In this document: piece after piece, positions 45,818 to 54,990 of the stretch
Layout: the number at the start of each line of letters is the position of its first letter
Position numbering within the stretch: position 1 is the stretch's first letter
Assembly (NCBI GenBank): GCA_002698995.1
Contig: PAAX01000012.1
Span: 124,001 to 188,000, forward strand
Origin: Ignavibacteriota bacterium
GTDB lineage: Bacteria; Bacteroidota; Ignavibacteria; Ignavibacteriales; Melioribacteraceae
Length of the DNA: 64,000 bases
Direction: 5' to 3'
Notes under the pieces: model-generated
The model's input: only the letters and a program-made list of their open reading frames with translations
What the model was told of the DNA's origin: nothing
The model's database searches: none
Made by a program: the position numbers and the translations under genes

Positions 45818-46916
45818 TTTGAGAAAAATAATCTTTTATTTTATTGCAGATAAATTTAACATCCTCAAGTTGAAGATCTGGATAGCTTGGAAGATTAATA
45901 CCTCTCCACCCCAAATATTCTGCAACGGGCAGTTTGTGATATTTTTGTGAATACATTGGCATTGTATGAATGGGATAAAAAGTAGGTCTGGTTTCAATAC
46001 CAAAAGAACGAAGATGATCTCTTAAATTATCTCTTGTTGATGGTTCGTCTACTAAAATATTAATCATCCAAAAAGTGTGTAATGAATTGTTGGCTTCTTT
46101 GTGTAATTCTAAAGGAGAATCCTTTAATTCGTTTTTGTACCAATCAAATATTTCTCTCTTCTTATTGATTATTTCATCTGCCTGCTCTAATTGTGCAAGA
46201 CCTATAGCTGCAACAATGTTTGTCATTCTATAATTATAACCGATTATATCATGCCAATATTCTCTATACTTAGCAAGACCCTGTCCCTTTAAATGTACTG
46301 CTCTTTCATATAAAGTTTTATCATTAGTTACAACCATTCCCCCTTCGCCTGTAGTAATAGTTTTGTTTCCAAAAAAGCTAAAGCATGAAATATCACCAAA
46401 TGATCCTGCGTATTTATTATTAAATTTACTTCCGAATGATTCGGCACAATCTTCAATTATAAACAAATTGTGCTCTCTTGCAATTTTTGTAAGTTCATCC
46501 ATATTGCACATTTGTCCGTATAAATGAACCGGCATTATTGCTCTGGTTTTTTCAGTAATTTTTCTTTTCACATCTTCACTATCCATTTGCCAAGTATCTC
46601 GCATAGAATCAACAAAAACGGGGATCGCTCCGGTGTAAGCAATAGCATTAACAGAAGCTATATATGTGAAAGATGGAACAATCACTTCATCTCCCTTTCC
46701 TATTCCTAAAGCTAAAAGGGCAAGATGAAGAGCAATAGTTCCGTTTGAAACTCCCGTAGCAAATTTTACGTCAATATAATCTGCAAATTTTTCTTCAAAC
46801 TCTTTAATGAACTTTCCTTTTGAAGAAATCCACGTAGAGTCTAAACATTCATTAACATATTTCTTTTCATTGCCATGAAGGTAAGGCTGATAAACAGGGT
46901 ATTTAATTTCACTCAT
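45810..46916 (-). CDS. DegT/DnrJ/EryC1/StrS-type sugar aminotransferase
   Basis: 368 residues. PLP-dependent fold: GVSNGTIALHLAL (phosphate-binding), VDSMRDTWQMD, EDCAESFGSK (Asp contacting the PLP ring nitrogen) and SFFGNKTITTGEGG with the Schiff-base Lys185. Members aminate keto-deoxysugar nucleotides. The gene order with GNAT and GT4 genes fits synthesis and transfer of an N-acylated amino sugar. No dehydratase (RmlB/FlmA-like) is seen in the window, so the keto-sugar must come from elsewhere. Confidence 0.95.
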   Translation of the reverse strand: MSEIKYPVYQPYLHGNEKKYVNECLDSTWISSKGKFIKEFEEKFADYIDVKFATGVSNGTIALHLALLALGIGKGDEVIVPSFTYIASVNAIAYTGAIPVFVDSMRDTWQMDSEDVKRKITEKTRAIMPVHLYGQMCNMDELTKIAREHNLFIIEDCAESFGSKFNNKYAGSFGDISCFSFFGNKTITTGEGGMVVTNDKTLYERAVHLKGQGLAKYREYWHDIIGYNYRMTNIVAAIGLAQLEQADEIINKKREIFDWYKNELKDSPLELHKEANNSLHTFWMINILVDEPSTRDNLRDHLRSFGIETRPTFYPIHTMPMYSQKYHKLPVAEYLGWRGINLPSYPDLQLEDVKFICNKIKDYFSQNA

Positions 46917-46920
46917 TTTA

Positions 46921-47826
46921 TTATTCCAAGTAAGGATTTTTTTCTAAATCAATAACCTCAAAATTATGCTTTTTTAAGGTTTGTTTCAGGTGATCATCAA
47001 CATTTTCTTTAAAAATTACAGCAATTAAAATCGATGGTTTTAATAAACCAAAACTGCATAAAATATCCTGAAGTTTAATGACAGCTTTAAGTTTAGAGAA
47101 ACCTTTGCTTGGCTTATCAATTTTTGTGGTCCCAATTCCTGGTATAAAGTAATCGTTCATTCCATAAAAAGCTATTGTTTTTAGTGAGAGTCCATAAGCA
47201 AGTTTTTCAATTTCTCTTTTTGATAATCGATAAACATAATTACCAGAAGTTTCAAAATCATTTCTAATGCTTCTATTTTTAAGTTTTTTTCTTAAATAAT
47301 TTTTAAGATTTCGAAAGGGAATTTGCAGAATTGTGCTATCAACATATTGATCTGCCGGTTCAATTAATACAATTCCTTTTTTTACAACACGAAGCATTTC
47401 ATATACTGCAATATAAGGGCGTGGAAAATGATGATAAGACTCCTTGCACAGAGCATAATCAAATTCTTCATCATTAAAAGAAAGATGCTCGGCATTTTCC
47501 TTTTTGAATTTTTTGATAAATCCAAGCTGATGTGCTTGAGAAAGAATAGTATCAGAAATATCAGTTGCTATAACATCAACATTTTTAGATTCAAGATAAT
47601 GTGCATCACTTCCCATTCTGCCATCGCCAACAGTAAGCCATTTGGGGTTTGTTATTGAACTAATCAATGGATTAAGTTTAACATACATTCTTTTGTGACG
47701 CCAATCGTCAATTGTTCCTTCTAAAAGCCAAGTTTTTGCGTGTTCAGAAAGTTCACCATTTACAATTAAATCATCATAGTGGTTCTCTTGTGCAGAATAG
47801 CTCTTATTGATTGAATTTTTTATCAT
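46921..47826 (-). CDS. Class I SAM-dependent methyltransferase of the glycan locus
   Basis: 301 residues. The SAM site is LTVGDGRMGSDAHYL (an altered motif I) with VIATDISDTIL as motif post-I, and a FDYALCKESYHHFPRP motif II region. C-terminal ~100 residues are additional. It lies 4 bases upstream of the aminotransferase, as first gene in that set, so methylation of the same sugar or its precursor is likely. The upstream gap (47827-48023) holds its promoter, but no clear boxes were seen on the minus strand. Confidence 0.85.
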   Translation of the reverse strand: MIKNSINKSYSAQENHYDDLIVNGELSEHAKTWLLEGTIDDWRHKRMYVKLNPLISSITNPKWLTVGDGRMGSDAHYLESKNVDVIATDISDTILSQAHQLGFIKKFKKENAEHLSFNDEEFDYALCKESYHHFPRPYIAVYEMLRVVKKGIVLIEPADQYVDSTILQIPFRNLKNYLRKKLKNRSIRNDFETSGNYVYRLSKREIEKLAYGLSLKTIAFYGMNDYFIPGIGTTKIDKPSKGFSKLKAVIKLQDILCSFGLLKPSILIAVIFKENVDDHLKQTLKKHNFEVIDLEKNPYLE

Positions 47827-47939
47827 AAAAATTTATTTGACTGTTAATTATATCTTTTTTATTTTCTAAATAAAATAGTAAAGTTTGTTCGGCTAACATG
47901 TTATTTTCAAAATTTTCCTAAAAGATTTGCATTTTGAAG

Positions 47940-47947
47940 TATATTTG
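47940..47947 (+). promoter_or_regulatory. Possible -7 element for the lipoprotein gene
   Basis: TATATTTG fits TAnnTTTG, 76 bases before the ATG at 48024. No good TTG box stands 20 bases upstream, so this is weak. Confidence 0.25.
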
Positions 47948-48023
47948 CTTGATAAAAACAATTTCAATAGCAATATAGTATTTTTTAAAAGAAAGAATAA
48001 ATCAAAATACTTTGAGTTATAAA

Positions 48024-49373
48024 ATGAAAAAAAAAGGAAAGGACATAATAATAGCGTTTTTGTTGTTATTAGTCTTTTTCAGTTGTTCAGACGAGAAGAT
48101 TACAAATCCAGGACAAAAATCAGCCGGCGGCATACAGTTTGCGATAAAGAAGGAAAATATTCCGAGTAATATTTTTCTAATCGAAGTTAGTTTGTCTCGC
48201 GAAGGTTTTGGTTCAATTATCAAGAATGTAGTTGTAGATGATTCATTTGAGGATCTAATTTCAATTAATTCAATACCAGTTGGATTATGGGATATAGTAA
48301 TTAATGCAAAAGATGAGTTGGGAGTTGTAAAATATACCGGTGAATCATCTGTAGAAATTTTAGAGAATCAAACAATGCTTTTATCAATCACTCTACAACC
48401 TGTGCAGGGAACTACAAGTGTCGGTTCGCTAATTATTACAATTAATTGGGGCAGCGAGGGATTACCAGATAATTGGGAATATTTTGAGAACAATCCAATT
48501 GTTACTAATTTCGGTTCAGTTTTTGACGCTAGAGGGGTAACAATTCCATTTGTCTTAAAGGATAACAATGGTTTTAAAATGTGGTATGCGGCGTTTCCAT
48601 CAGAAACCGGTGGAAAAATGTACATTTTTTATGCGCATTCACAAGATGGTTTAAATTGGCAAAGACATTCATATTTACCAGTTCTATTTCCAGGAGAACC
48701 AGGATCTTGGGATGACGGGCATATTGGTGAACCTGTAGTTATTAAAATTCAAGACCAATATGTAATGTATTATGGTGGATTTAGAGCATATGAAAATAAT
48801 AACTGGAATATTGGAAGAGCAGTATCTAACGATGGAATTAATTGGCAAAAGGATAATGAACCGGTATTTTATGGGTCACAAGATGAATGGGATCAAATAA
48901 TTTCTCCACAATCTGTTATAGCTGTAAACAATAAATATTATATGTACTATTCGGGTAGAAATGGAAATCAAAGTACATATAGTATTGGCCTAGCAATTTC
49001 TAATGATGGAATAAATTGGAATAGATCAACCCAAAATCCAATATTAATACCGAGTCATACTTGGGAAGGATCTGGAGTTTACTATCCGGATGTTCATAAA
49101 AATACAGACGGTACATTTACTATGTACTATATGAATGCATTTACCAATCAGACTTCTTTTGGGAGAGCATACTCTCAAGATGGAATTGTTTGGAATAAGG
49201 ACCCGGCTAATCCCTATATGACGACCCAAAGCTTCCTCAATGTAAATTTAGAAAAGGTAGCTTATCCCCGTTATTTAAAACTAAGCAATAATTCTGAGCT
49301 ATTTTATTTTACCGAGTTTGATATTAATGCAAATAAAACGATTAATGTTCTGATAAAGAATAATAATAATTAG
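48024..49373 (+). CDS. Lipoprotein with five-bladed-propeller glycosidase-like domain
   Basis: About 449 residues. The ATG at 48024 starts a lipoprotein signal (lipobox VFFSCSDEK); an in-frame TTG 12 bases earlier is less likely. Residues about 35-140 form an Ig-like domain. Residues 150-445 hold repeating units with a Trp-Tyr-Asp pattern (FKMWYAAFPSE, SQDGLNWQRH, YVMYYGGFRAY, AVSNDGINWQK, YYMYYSGRNG, AISNDGINWNRS), a five-bladed propeller as in GH43/GH130-type enzymes. The catalytic acids cannot be assigned by eye, so it may be an enzyme or a glycan-binding protein. It borders the polysaccharide locus. Confidence 0.8.
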   Translation: MKKKGKDIIIAFLLLLVFFSCSDEKITNPGQKSAGGIQFAIKKENIPSNIFLIEVSLSREGFGSIIKNVVVDDSFEDLISINSIPVGLWDIVINAKDELGVVKYTGESSVEILENQTMLLSITLQPVQGTTSVGSLIITINWGSEGLPDNWEYFENNPIVTNFGSVFDARGVTIPFVLKDNNGFKMWYAAFPSETGGKMYIFYAHSQDGLNWQRHSYLPVLFPGEPGSWDDGHIGEPVVIKIQDQYVMYYGGFRAYENNNWNIGRAVSNDGINWQKDNEPVFYGSQDEWDQIISPQSVIAVNNKYYMYYSGRNGNQSTYSIGLAISNDGINWNRSTQNPILIPSHTWEGSGVYYPDVHKNTDGTFTMYYMNAFTNQTSFGRAYSQDGIVWNKDPANPYMTTQSFLNVNLEKVAYPRYLKLSNNSELFYFTEFDINANKTINVLIKNNNN

Positions 49374-49377
49374 CAGC

Positions 49378-51207
49378 TTACTTCACCAAAATCATTTTAC
49401 GAGCATCCCATTTATTTCCTACTTGAATCTTATACAAATACATTCCCGACGCTAAACTTGATGCAACAAAATTAATTTCATGTGTTCCGCTTGATAGATA
49501 ATCATTAACTAAAACAGCAACTTCTTTTCCTAATACATCATAGATTTTCAATGTAGTGTTTCCCGGTGTATTCAACTCAAATTTTATTTTTGTAGTTGGA
49601 TTAAAGGGATTAGGATAATTTTGATAAAGAACAAAATCATTTGGAAGATATTTTTCTTTAACTGATGTAACATCACCGCTTTTAATTATTCTAAATGCGT
49701 CAGCAACAATATTACCGGATGCATTGTCATTTAGTGTTATTGAAATATTGCTTTCTTCCTTTAGCGAAACTGAAGCAAGGTAGTTCCATTGCCCGCCATT
49801 TTCCTTTAAAGTTTTTGTGAGTTCAATTTCTTCGTTTCCGGCATTAATCTTAAACTTTGCATCAAAAGCGTTGCCGCTGTTTGAGGGCCACATTGAATAA
49901 ATGTTATATACCCCGGTATCTAAAATTTGAGTAGAAAAAGTTACGCTTGAATTTCCGTCACCCGGAATTTTGAAGAGAAAATCATCGCCAAAAAATTCTA
50001 ATGAGTTTTGATTAATGCTTGTCCAATTACCATTTACAACAGCATTTTTGTTGTCTAGAATAATATGTTCTGGGTGACTTAATTCTAAGTATTCTGCTGT
50101 GGCATAAACTATTCTTTCACCAATCTCCTTTAGGTTGTCATTATTAACCCAATCATCATTCGAATATTGATCATAAGGAGTTTCGTAGGTTAATGCCATT
50201 ACTTTATCGCCGTATAAATTCCAAAGCCATCCTTCGGGAAACCACGGTTTTAATGTAGATTCGCTATAATCATTATCGCTGAAATAGGGATTATCTGAAG
50301 TATGAAGATTAGCAAATTGATATTCTTTTCTGTAAAAATAATCTGAAGTAGTTGTCCATTCATGAATCCAAAAAGTACAGAAAGATGCTGCCTGCGAATG
50401 AAGATTTAAAAATACATCAAATGTATCAATAACCAATAACTCAAGCATTCTTTGTTTAAGTATTTTTACTTCTGTTGTAGTTTCATCATCTGACTTATTC
50501 CAATTTGATTCAACATCTACTCCGTCAAAGTTTGTTCGTGATCTTCCGTAATAAACTCCTTCCGGATTTGTAAACGGAATTAAATAGAAAACAATATTTT
50601 TTCTATAATAATCAATTACCGGATCATCTTTTAAAAGAGTTTCAACAATACCTTCAAACTGCCAGGAAGAAGGGGTTTCACTAGGATGGGTTCTGGCATG
50701 AATCCAAACTTTATACTTTTCATTGTCCGGTACAAATGGATCGGTGATTTTTAACTCCTGAATTGGAAAATCCCTATCTGTTCTTCCAAGCTCAGAATAG
50801 ACTACCAATGAATTGTTTTTCCATTCATCAATTCTTTCTTGTAGATAACTGTAATTATAAGGGGTATAGTATGAAACATAAACTGTATCTTTTTCAAAGG
50901 TTTTTTGGAATGATGCATAAGAGGGGGTTTCCTCTGCCGTAAATCTATGATAATCTTTATTGTTGTAAGAATACATAGCTCTTGAAAAATCTGTAGTGGG
51001 AATAGAGACTTTAATAAATTTATCTTCAACTCCGGTAATTCTAAAATAAAACCACCTTCCTCCAATATCCGAAATTGTGGTAACAGAATAATTAACTGAA
51101 TCTGTAGTAGAAACGGATTTAATATTACCGCTTTCAAAATCTGCATCAAATTTGATTTGAGAATTCAAAGTAACGATAAGAGCGAAAAGTAGAAGTGAAT
51201 ATTTCAT
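49378..51207 (-). CDS. Secreted M14-family zinc carboxypeptidase with C-terminal sorting domain
   Basis: 609 residues with signal peptide (1-16). An N-terminal beta domain (about 18-120) precedes the peptidase: His174-x-x-Glu177 in ARTHPSE and His270 in FLNLHSQ bind zinc, and LTYETP supplies the catalytic Glu. The proportions resemble the cytosolic carboxypeptidase/AGBL branch. A golvesin-like beta domain (about 395-520) and a C-terminal sorting domain (YQNYPNPFNPTTKIKF, then SGMYLYKI) follow. The last domain directs secretion through the type IX system in this group. Substrate unknown. It runs tail to tail with the lipoprotein gene. Confidence 0.9.
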   Translation of the reverse strand: MKYSLLLFALIVTLNSQIKFDADFESGNIKSVSTTDSVNYSVTTISDIGGRWFYFRITGVEDKFIKVSIPTTDFSRAMYSYNNKDYHRFTAEETPSYASFQKTFEKDTVYVSYYTPYNYSYLQERIDEWKNNSLVVYSELGRTDRDFPIQELKITDPFVPDNEKYKVWIHARTHPSETPSSWQFEGIVETLLKDDPVIDYYRKNIVFYLIPFTNPEGVYYGRSRTNFDGVDVESNWNKSDDETTTEVKILKQRMLELLVIDTFDVFLNLHSQAASFCTFWIHEWTTTSDYFYRKEYQFANLHTSDNPYFSDNDYSESTLKPWFPEGWLWNLYGDKVMALTYETPYDQYSNDDWVNNDNLKEIGERIVYATAEYLELSHPEHIILDNKNAVVNGNWTSINQNSLEFFGDDFLFKIPGDGNSSVTFSTQILDTGVYNIYSMWPSNSGNAFDAKFKINAGNEEIELTKTLKENGGQWNYLASVSLKEESNISITLNDNASGNIVADAFRIIKSGDVTSVKEKYLPNDFVLYQNYPNPFNPTTKIKFELNTPGNTTLKIYDVLGKEVAVLVNDYLSSGTHEINFVASSLASGMYLYKIQVGNKWDARKMILVK

Positions 51208-51393
51208 GTTAAATTTAGATTAAATTGATAAAAAATATAGTTAAAAGTAATTGAAATTAATTCCATAATTAGTATATTAGGAATCACAAATTAGCCCTCG
51301 ATTTTTAATTTTCCAAATGTTATGCGTATCACAGAAGTTTAAAAAAATTTGTAACATATTTTAATTGATTAAAATCGGAAAGAGGGTAAAGTA

Positions 51394-51675
51394 ATGAGGT
51401 CATCTTACGCCACAGAGGGTATCAACGGTAAGAAAAGTAAAGCAAAGGAATTAATAAACAAATTTGCCTGGCAGCCGTTAAAATCCGGGTTAATTGGTTT
51501 TATAGCTTTCTTTGTTGTTCTTGTTGTAACAAAACTACTTAGTTTTTTAATAGGAACAAGAGATATTTTTCACATTGAAGTTGAAGATTTAACAGTTTCT
51601 TTTATAGGATTTATTTTGCTTTACTTGTTCACTTTTGTTGAGCAGTTTAAGGATAGCAGGGAAAACAAGAGCTAA
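51394..51675 (+). CDS. Small membrane protein, unknown function
   Basis: 93 residues. A basic soluble start (NGKKSKAKELINKF), then two membrane helices (about 32-52 and 67-84) separated by an acidic loop (GTRDIFHIEVEDL). A purine-rich GGAAAGAGGG site lies shortly before the ATG. No family is recognised. It sits opposite prfA and overlaps its stop by 4 bases. Its terminator hairpin lies over the stop codons (51667-51692). Confidence 0.75.
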   Translation: MRSSYATEGINGKKSKAKELINKFAWQPLKSGLIGFIAFFVVLVVTKLLSFLIGTRDIFHIEVEDLTVSFIGFILLYLFTFVEQFKDSRENKS

Positions 51676-51692
51676 GAAGCTCTTAGTTTTTC
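51667..51692 (+). terminator. Terminator hairpin overlapping two stop codons
   Basis: AAGAGCT (51667-51673), tetraloop AAGA, AGCTCTT (51678-51684), then AGTTTTT. A 7-base perfect stem with a T5 run ends the small membrane protein gene. It lies within the last codons of the opposite-strand prfA. Confidence 0.55.
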
Positions 51693-52742
51693 CGTTCTGT
51701 CCCAAATTTTTAATTTACTAATAAGATCATCAATCTCCCCCTCCATTGCTTCGGAAAGATTATAAAGTGTAAGCCCCATTCTATGGTCGGTAATTCTATT
51801 TTGCGGATAATTATATGTTCTAATCTTATCGCTTCTATCACCGCTTTTAACCATCGATTTTCTCTGTGCAGCAATTTCACTGCTCTGCTCGTTAAGTTTC
51901 ATGTCATATAATCTAGCTTTCAAAACCTTCATAGCTTTCTGTCTGTTTTTAAGCTGAGATCTTTCATCCTGACATTGAACTACCAGTCCGGTTGGAATAT
52001 GCGTTAATCTGATAGCGGTTTCAACCTTGTTAACATTTTGGCCTCCCGCACCGCCGCTTCGGTATACATCAACTCTAATTTCGTTTGGATCAATATCAAT
52101 TTCAACATCTTCAACTTCGGGAAGAACAACAACAGATGCAGCCGAAGTATGTACTCTTCCGCTTGCTTCAGTAGCGGGAACTCTTTGAACCCTATGAACT
52201 CCGCTTTCAAATTTCAAACTGCCGAATACAGAATTTCCGCTGATATTTAAAACGGCTTCTTTAACACCACCAACACCTGTTTCACTCAGATCAATTAATT
52301 CAGCTTTCCACCCTTTTATTTCTGCATAACGAGTATACATTCGAAGCAAATCACCTGCAAATAGTCCGGCTTCTTCACCTCCGGTTCCGGCGCGGATTTC
52401 CATAATAATACTTTTGTCATCATTTGGATCTTTAGGAACAAGTAGAAATTTTATCGATTCTTCTAATTCATTTTTCTTTTCTTTTAATTCTTCTAATTCT
52501 TCTTCGGCAATTGCCGTTAACTCTTCATCATCTGATTGTTCAATAATTTCGGTGTTTCCCTTAATGTTGTTAATTACTTCTACGTATTTATCATATTCTT
52601 TAACTATTTCTTCGAGTTCGCTTCTTTCTTTACTGATCTGCACAACTCTCTTTTGGTCAGATAATATTTCCGGATCACTTAAAAGGTTATTAAAATTCTC
52701 AAACTTTTCTTTTATTTCTTTTAGCTTATCTAAAAAATCCAT
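51672..52742 (-). CDS. prfA: Peptide chain release factor 1
   Basis: 356 residues. The stop-codon reading tripeptide P189-A-T191 (the PxT of RF1, versus SPF of RF2) and the catalytic GGQ at 233-235 in RSGGAGGQNVNKV are present. It releases the chain at UAA and UAG. It is downstream of a glycosyltransferase (62-base gap) in the miaA transcript. In many bacteria prfA is next to prmC, but no prmC is visible here. Confidence 0.98.
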   Translation of the reverse strand: MDFLDKLKEIKEKFENFNNLLSDPEILSDQKRVVQISKERSELEEIVKEYDKYVEVINNIKGNTEIIEQSDDEELTAIAEEELEELKEKKNELEESIKFLLVPKDPNDDKSIIMEIRAGTGGEEAGLFAGDLLRMYTRYAEIKGWKAELIDLSETGVGGVKEAVLNISGNSVFGSLKFESGVHRVQRVPATEASGRVHTSAASVVVLPEVEDVEIDIDPNEIRVDVYRSGGAGGQNVNKVETAIRLTHIPTGLVVQCQDERSQLKNRQKAMKVLKARLYDMKLNEQSSEIAAQRKSMVKSGDRSDKIRTYNYPQNRITDHRMGLTLYNLSEAMEGEIDDLISKLKIWDRTEKLRAS

Positions 52743-52804
52743 CTATTCCTCATAATTTCGAACATTTAAAATAGCAAAAGATTGAGTGAAAAACTAAAAC
52801 TGGA

Positions 52805-54103
52805 TTAGGCTAATTCGCGTAAGATTGATAAATATTCCTGTTGCAGACTGATTGAGGGAACTTCTTCTTTTCTCTTAGGAATATCTTTATATCTGCATTT
52901 TAATAGTAATTGATCAACTGCATCAAAAATATTAATTAAACCAAACTGATTATCTCTTAAGTAATGTATTAGCTTCAAAGTTCTAAAACCATCAAACCAT
53001 AATTTTTTTTGGTTGTTGATTATTTCAGTCGATTTGGAATTTTCTTTAATTCTGTCCCAAGCTGTTTCAAAATTATTCTGTATTAAAAAATCATATAAAG
53101 AAATTGAAATCTCTTTAGCTTTCATCAAATAATAATTACTAGATTCTATTTCTTTGTTGTGAAAAACTTTCGACCATTCTTTGAGGACATCAAAAATTTG
53201 CGGTGAATATATTTGATATTCATTCTGTGTTTTGCTTAAGTATCTGTTTACTCTTTGTCCTGTTCCAAACGGCACACGCCAAGAGGGACGCGAAGATGGA
53301 TAAACAGCAGCATTTTTAATCTCATAAATAGAAGTAGCTTTTGATAGTTTCTCCATGAAATAAAAATCCTCTGCCGCTTTTCTTTTATTCATTCCCTCAA
53401 TTTTTATATATGATTCATAATCACAAAACATGGTAGAGCCGATTGTATGAAAAGCATAAGGAGAATTAGCGTACTTTAATCCAAGCACATAATATCTAAG
53501 AAAAATCTCGTAAACAATTATTGCTTTATTAATTTCCAAATCTTCAGTTAACTGATGATGATATTTTACATAACCGGCTTTCAACTTATTATGGTTTATA
53601 CATGAGAATAATTCATCCAAGTAATTTTCAGATACCGTACAATCGGCATCTAAACAGACAAGAAATTTTACATGGTTCACATCATAATTAAAGTATTGTA
53701 AAGCAGAATCCATCCCGATTTTTCTAGCCAAACCAACACCGGCAATTTTATCCGGAAGTGATTTCCCAACCGAAGCTGCATCAATAACAGAAATATTAAT
53801 TTCCTTTAGCTCGGCAGTATTTTTCAAATATTCTATACTATTAAGATTATTTTGAATCAGCTCCTCTCCACTTTTATCACTGTTATTAACAACAAACAAG
53901 AAGAGAGTTTTTTTAAGGTAAATGTTGTTCTGTTTTTTTAATGATATAATTAATTTCGGTAAATTATCAAATTCATCTAAAACCGGAATTACAACAATGC
54001 ATTCGAATAATTTAGTGATTTCTAATTTCTCAATTCTGTAAGCATATTTTGTAAGATATGTTTTTACGGTATTCGGAAGGTTATTGTTAATATAATTCTG
54101 CAT
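52805..54103 (-). CDS. Glycosyltransferase-like protein (GT2-type fold)
   Basis: 432 residues, no membrane helices. The GT-A core is recognised by ECIVVIPVLDEFDNLPKLI (about 33-51), a nucleotide-sugar binding loop with FVVNNSDKSGEEL, and FLVCLDADCTVSENYL, the DxD. A long helical C-terminal region (about 330-432) is unassigned. It overlaps miaA by 17 bases, so the two are coupled in translation. Substrate and function unknown. Confidence 0.82.
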   Translation of the reverse strand: MQNYINNNLPNTVKTYLTKYAYRIEKLEITKLFECIVVIPVLDEFDNLPKLIISLKKQNNIYLKKTLFLFVVNNSDKSGEELIQNNLNSIEYLKNTAELKEINISVIDAASVGKSLPDKIAGVGLARKIGMDSALQYFNYDVNHVKFLVCLDADCTVSENYLDELFSCINHNKLKAGYVKYHHQLTEDLEINKAIIVYEIFLRYYVLGLKYANSPYAFHTIGSTMFCDYESYIKIEGMNKRKAAEDFYFMEKLSKATSIYEIKNAAVYPSSRPSWRVPFGTGQRVNRYLSKTQNEYQIYSPQIFDVLKEWSKVFHNKEIESSNYYLMKAKEISISLYDFLIQNNFETAWDRIKENSKSTEIINNQKKLWFDGFRTLKLIHYLRDNQFGLINIFDAVDQLLLKCRYKDIPKRKEEVPSISLQQEYLSILRELA

Positions 54104-54989
54104 CTATAATTTCTTTAGCTTTATTGAAATCATTACCGTTTATTTTATGTAGAAGCAATCCTTCTCGTTCCATTTTTCTAATCCATGTAACTTGCTTTTT
54201 TGCAAATTGATGAATTGCCGAATTCAACTTTTGATACATATCGTTGTAATTTAATTTCCCTTCTAAGTATAAGCCGATAAATTTATATTCCAACCCAAAA
54301 TAAGCAAGTCTTTCATAAGAAATATTTTTGTTAGCAATCAGATTCTTGACTTCATCTATCATACCATTTGCTAAACGTTCTTTTAGTCTCTTTGTTATTC
54401 TTTTTTTGATTTCATTTCTCGGAAGATCAATACAAATATTTAATGAATTAATTTTTGGGCGGATAATTTCTCTTGACTTACTTCTTGATATTATAATTGC
54501 TTTGGCTATTCTTATCTTATCATTCAAGTCGGTTGTATTGTGCAGATTTTCATTCTCTCTTAAAAGAATATCTTTCAATTCATCTTCGTTTTGCTCCATT
54601 AAAAACTGAAACTCATCGGAATCAAAATTGACTTCGCCTAATTGATAGGATTTCAAAACGGAATGAATATATAAGTTTGTTCCACCGCATAAAATAGGAA
54701 GTTTTCTCAAGTTCTTAATCTGTGAGATCTTTTCATAGAATTGAGTTTGAAAATCATAAACACTGTAATCTTTATCGGGCTCAATAATATCAATTAAATG
54801 ATAAGGAATTTGTTTGCCATTAATTGTATAATCGGAAATATCCTTTCCTGTCCCGATATCCATTCCTTTGTAAACTTGTCTTGAATCGGCTGAGATAATT
54901 TCACCGTTGTAATGATATGCGATTTCGGCAGCAAGTTTTGTTTTACCGGTTGCAGTAGGACCAAGAATTGTAATTAAATTGAATTTCAT
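54087..54989 (-). CDS. miaA: tRNA dimethylallyltransferase
   Basis: 300 residues from the ATG at 54989. P-loop GPTATGKT is at about residue 9-16, followed by ISADSRQVYKGMDIGTGK (the family signature) and PYHLIDI. It transfers a dimethylallyl group to A37 of tRNAs reading UNN codons. A longer start at 55040 lies within the upstream kinase gene and precedes no family sequence. The ATG starts one base after that gene ends, and the downstream glycosyltransferase overlaps it by 17 bases. Confidence 0.95.
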   Translation of the reverse strand: MKFNLITILGPTATGKTKLAAEIAYHYNGEIISADSRQVYKGMDIGTGKDISDYTINGKQIPYHLIDIIEPDKDYSVYDFQTQFYEKISQIKNLRKLPILCGGTNLYIHSVLKSYQLGEVNFDSDEFQFLMEQNEDELKDILLRENENLHNTTDLNDKIRIAKAIIISRSKSREIIRPKINSLNICIDLPRNEIKKRITKRLKERLANGMIDEVKNLIANKNISYERLAYFGLEYKFIGLYLEGKLNYNDMYQKLNSAIHQFAKKQVTWIRKMEREGLLLHKINGNDFNKAKEIIDAELY

Positions 54990-54990
54990 T

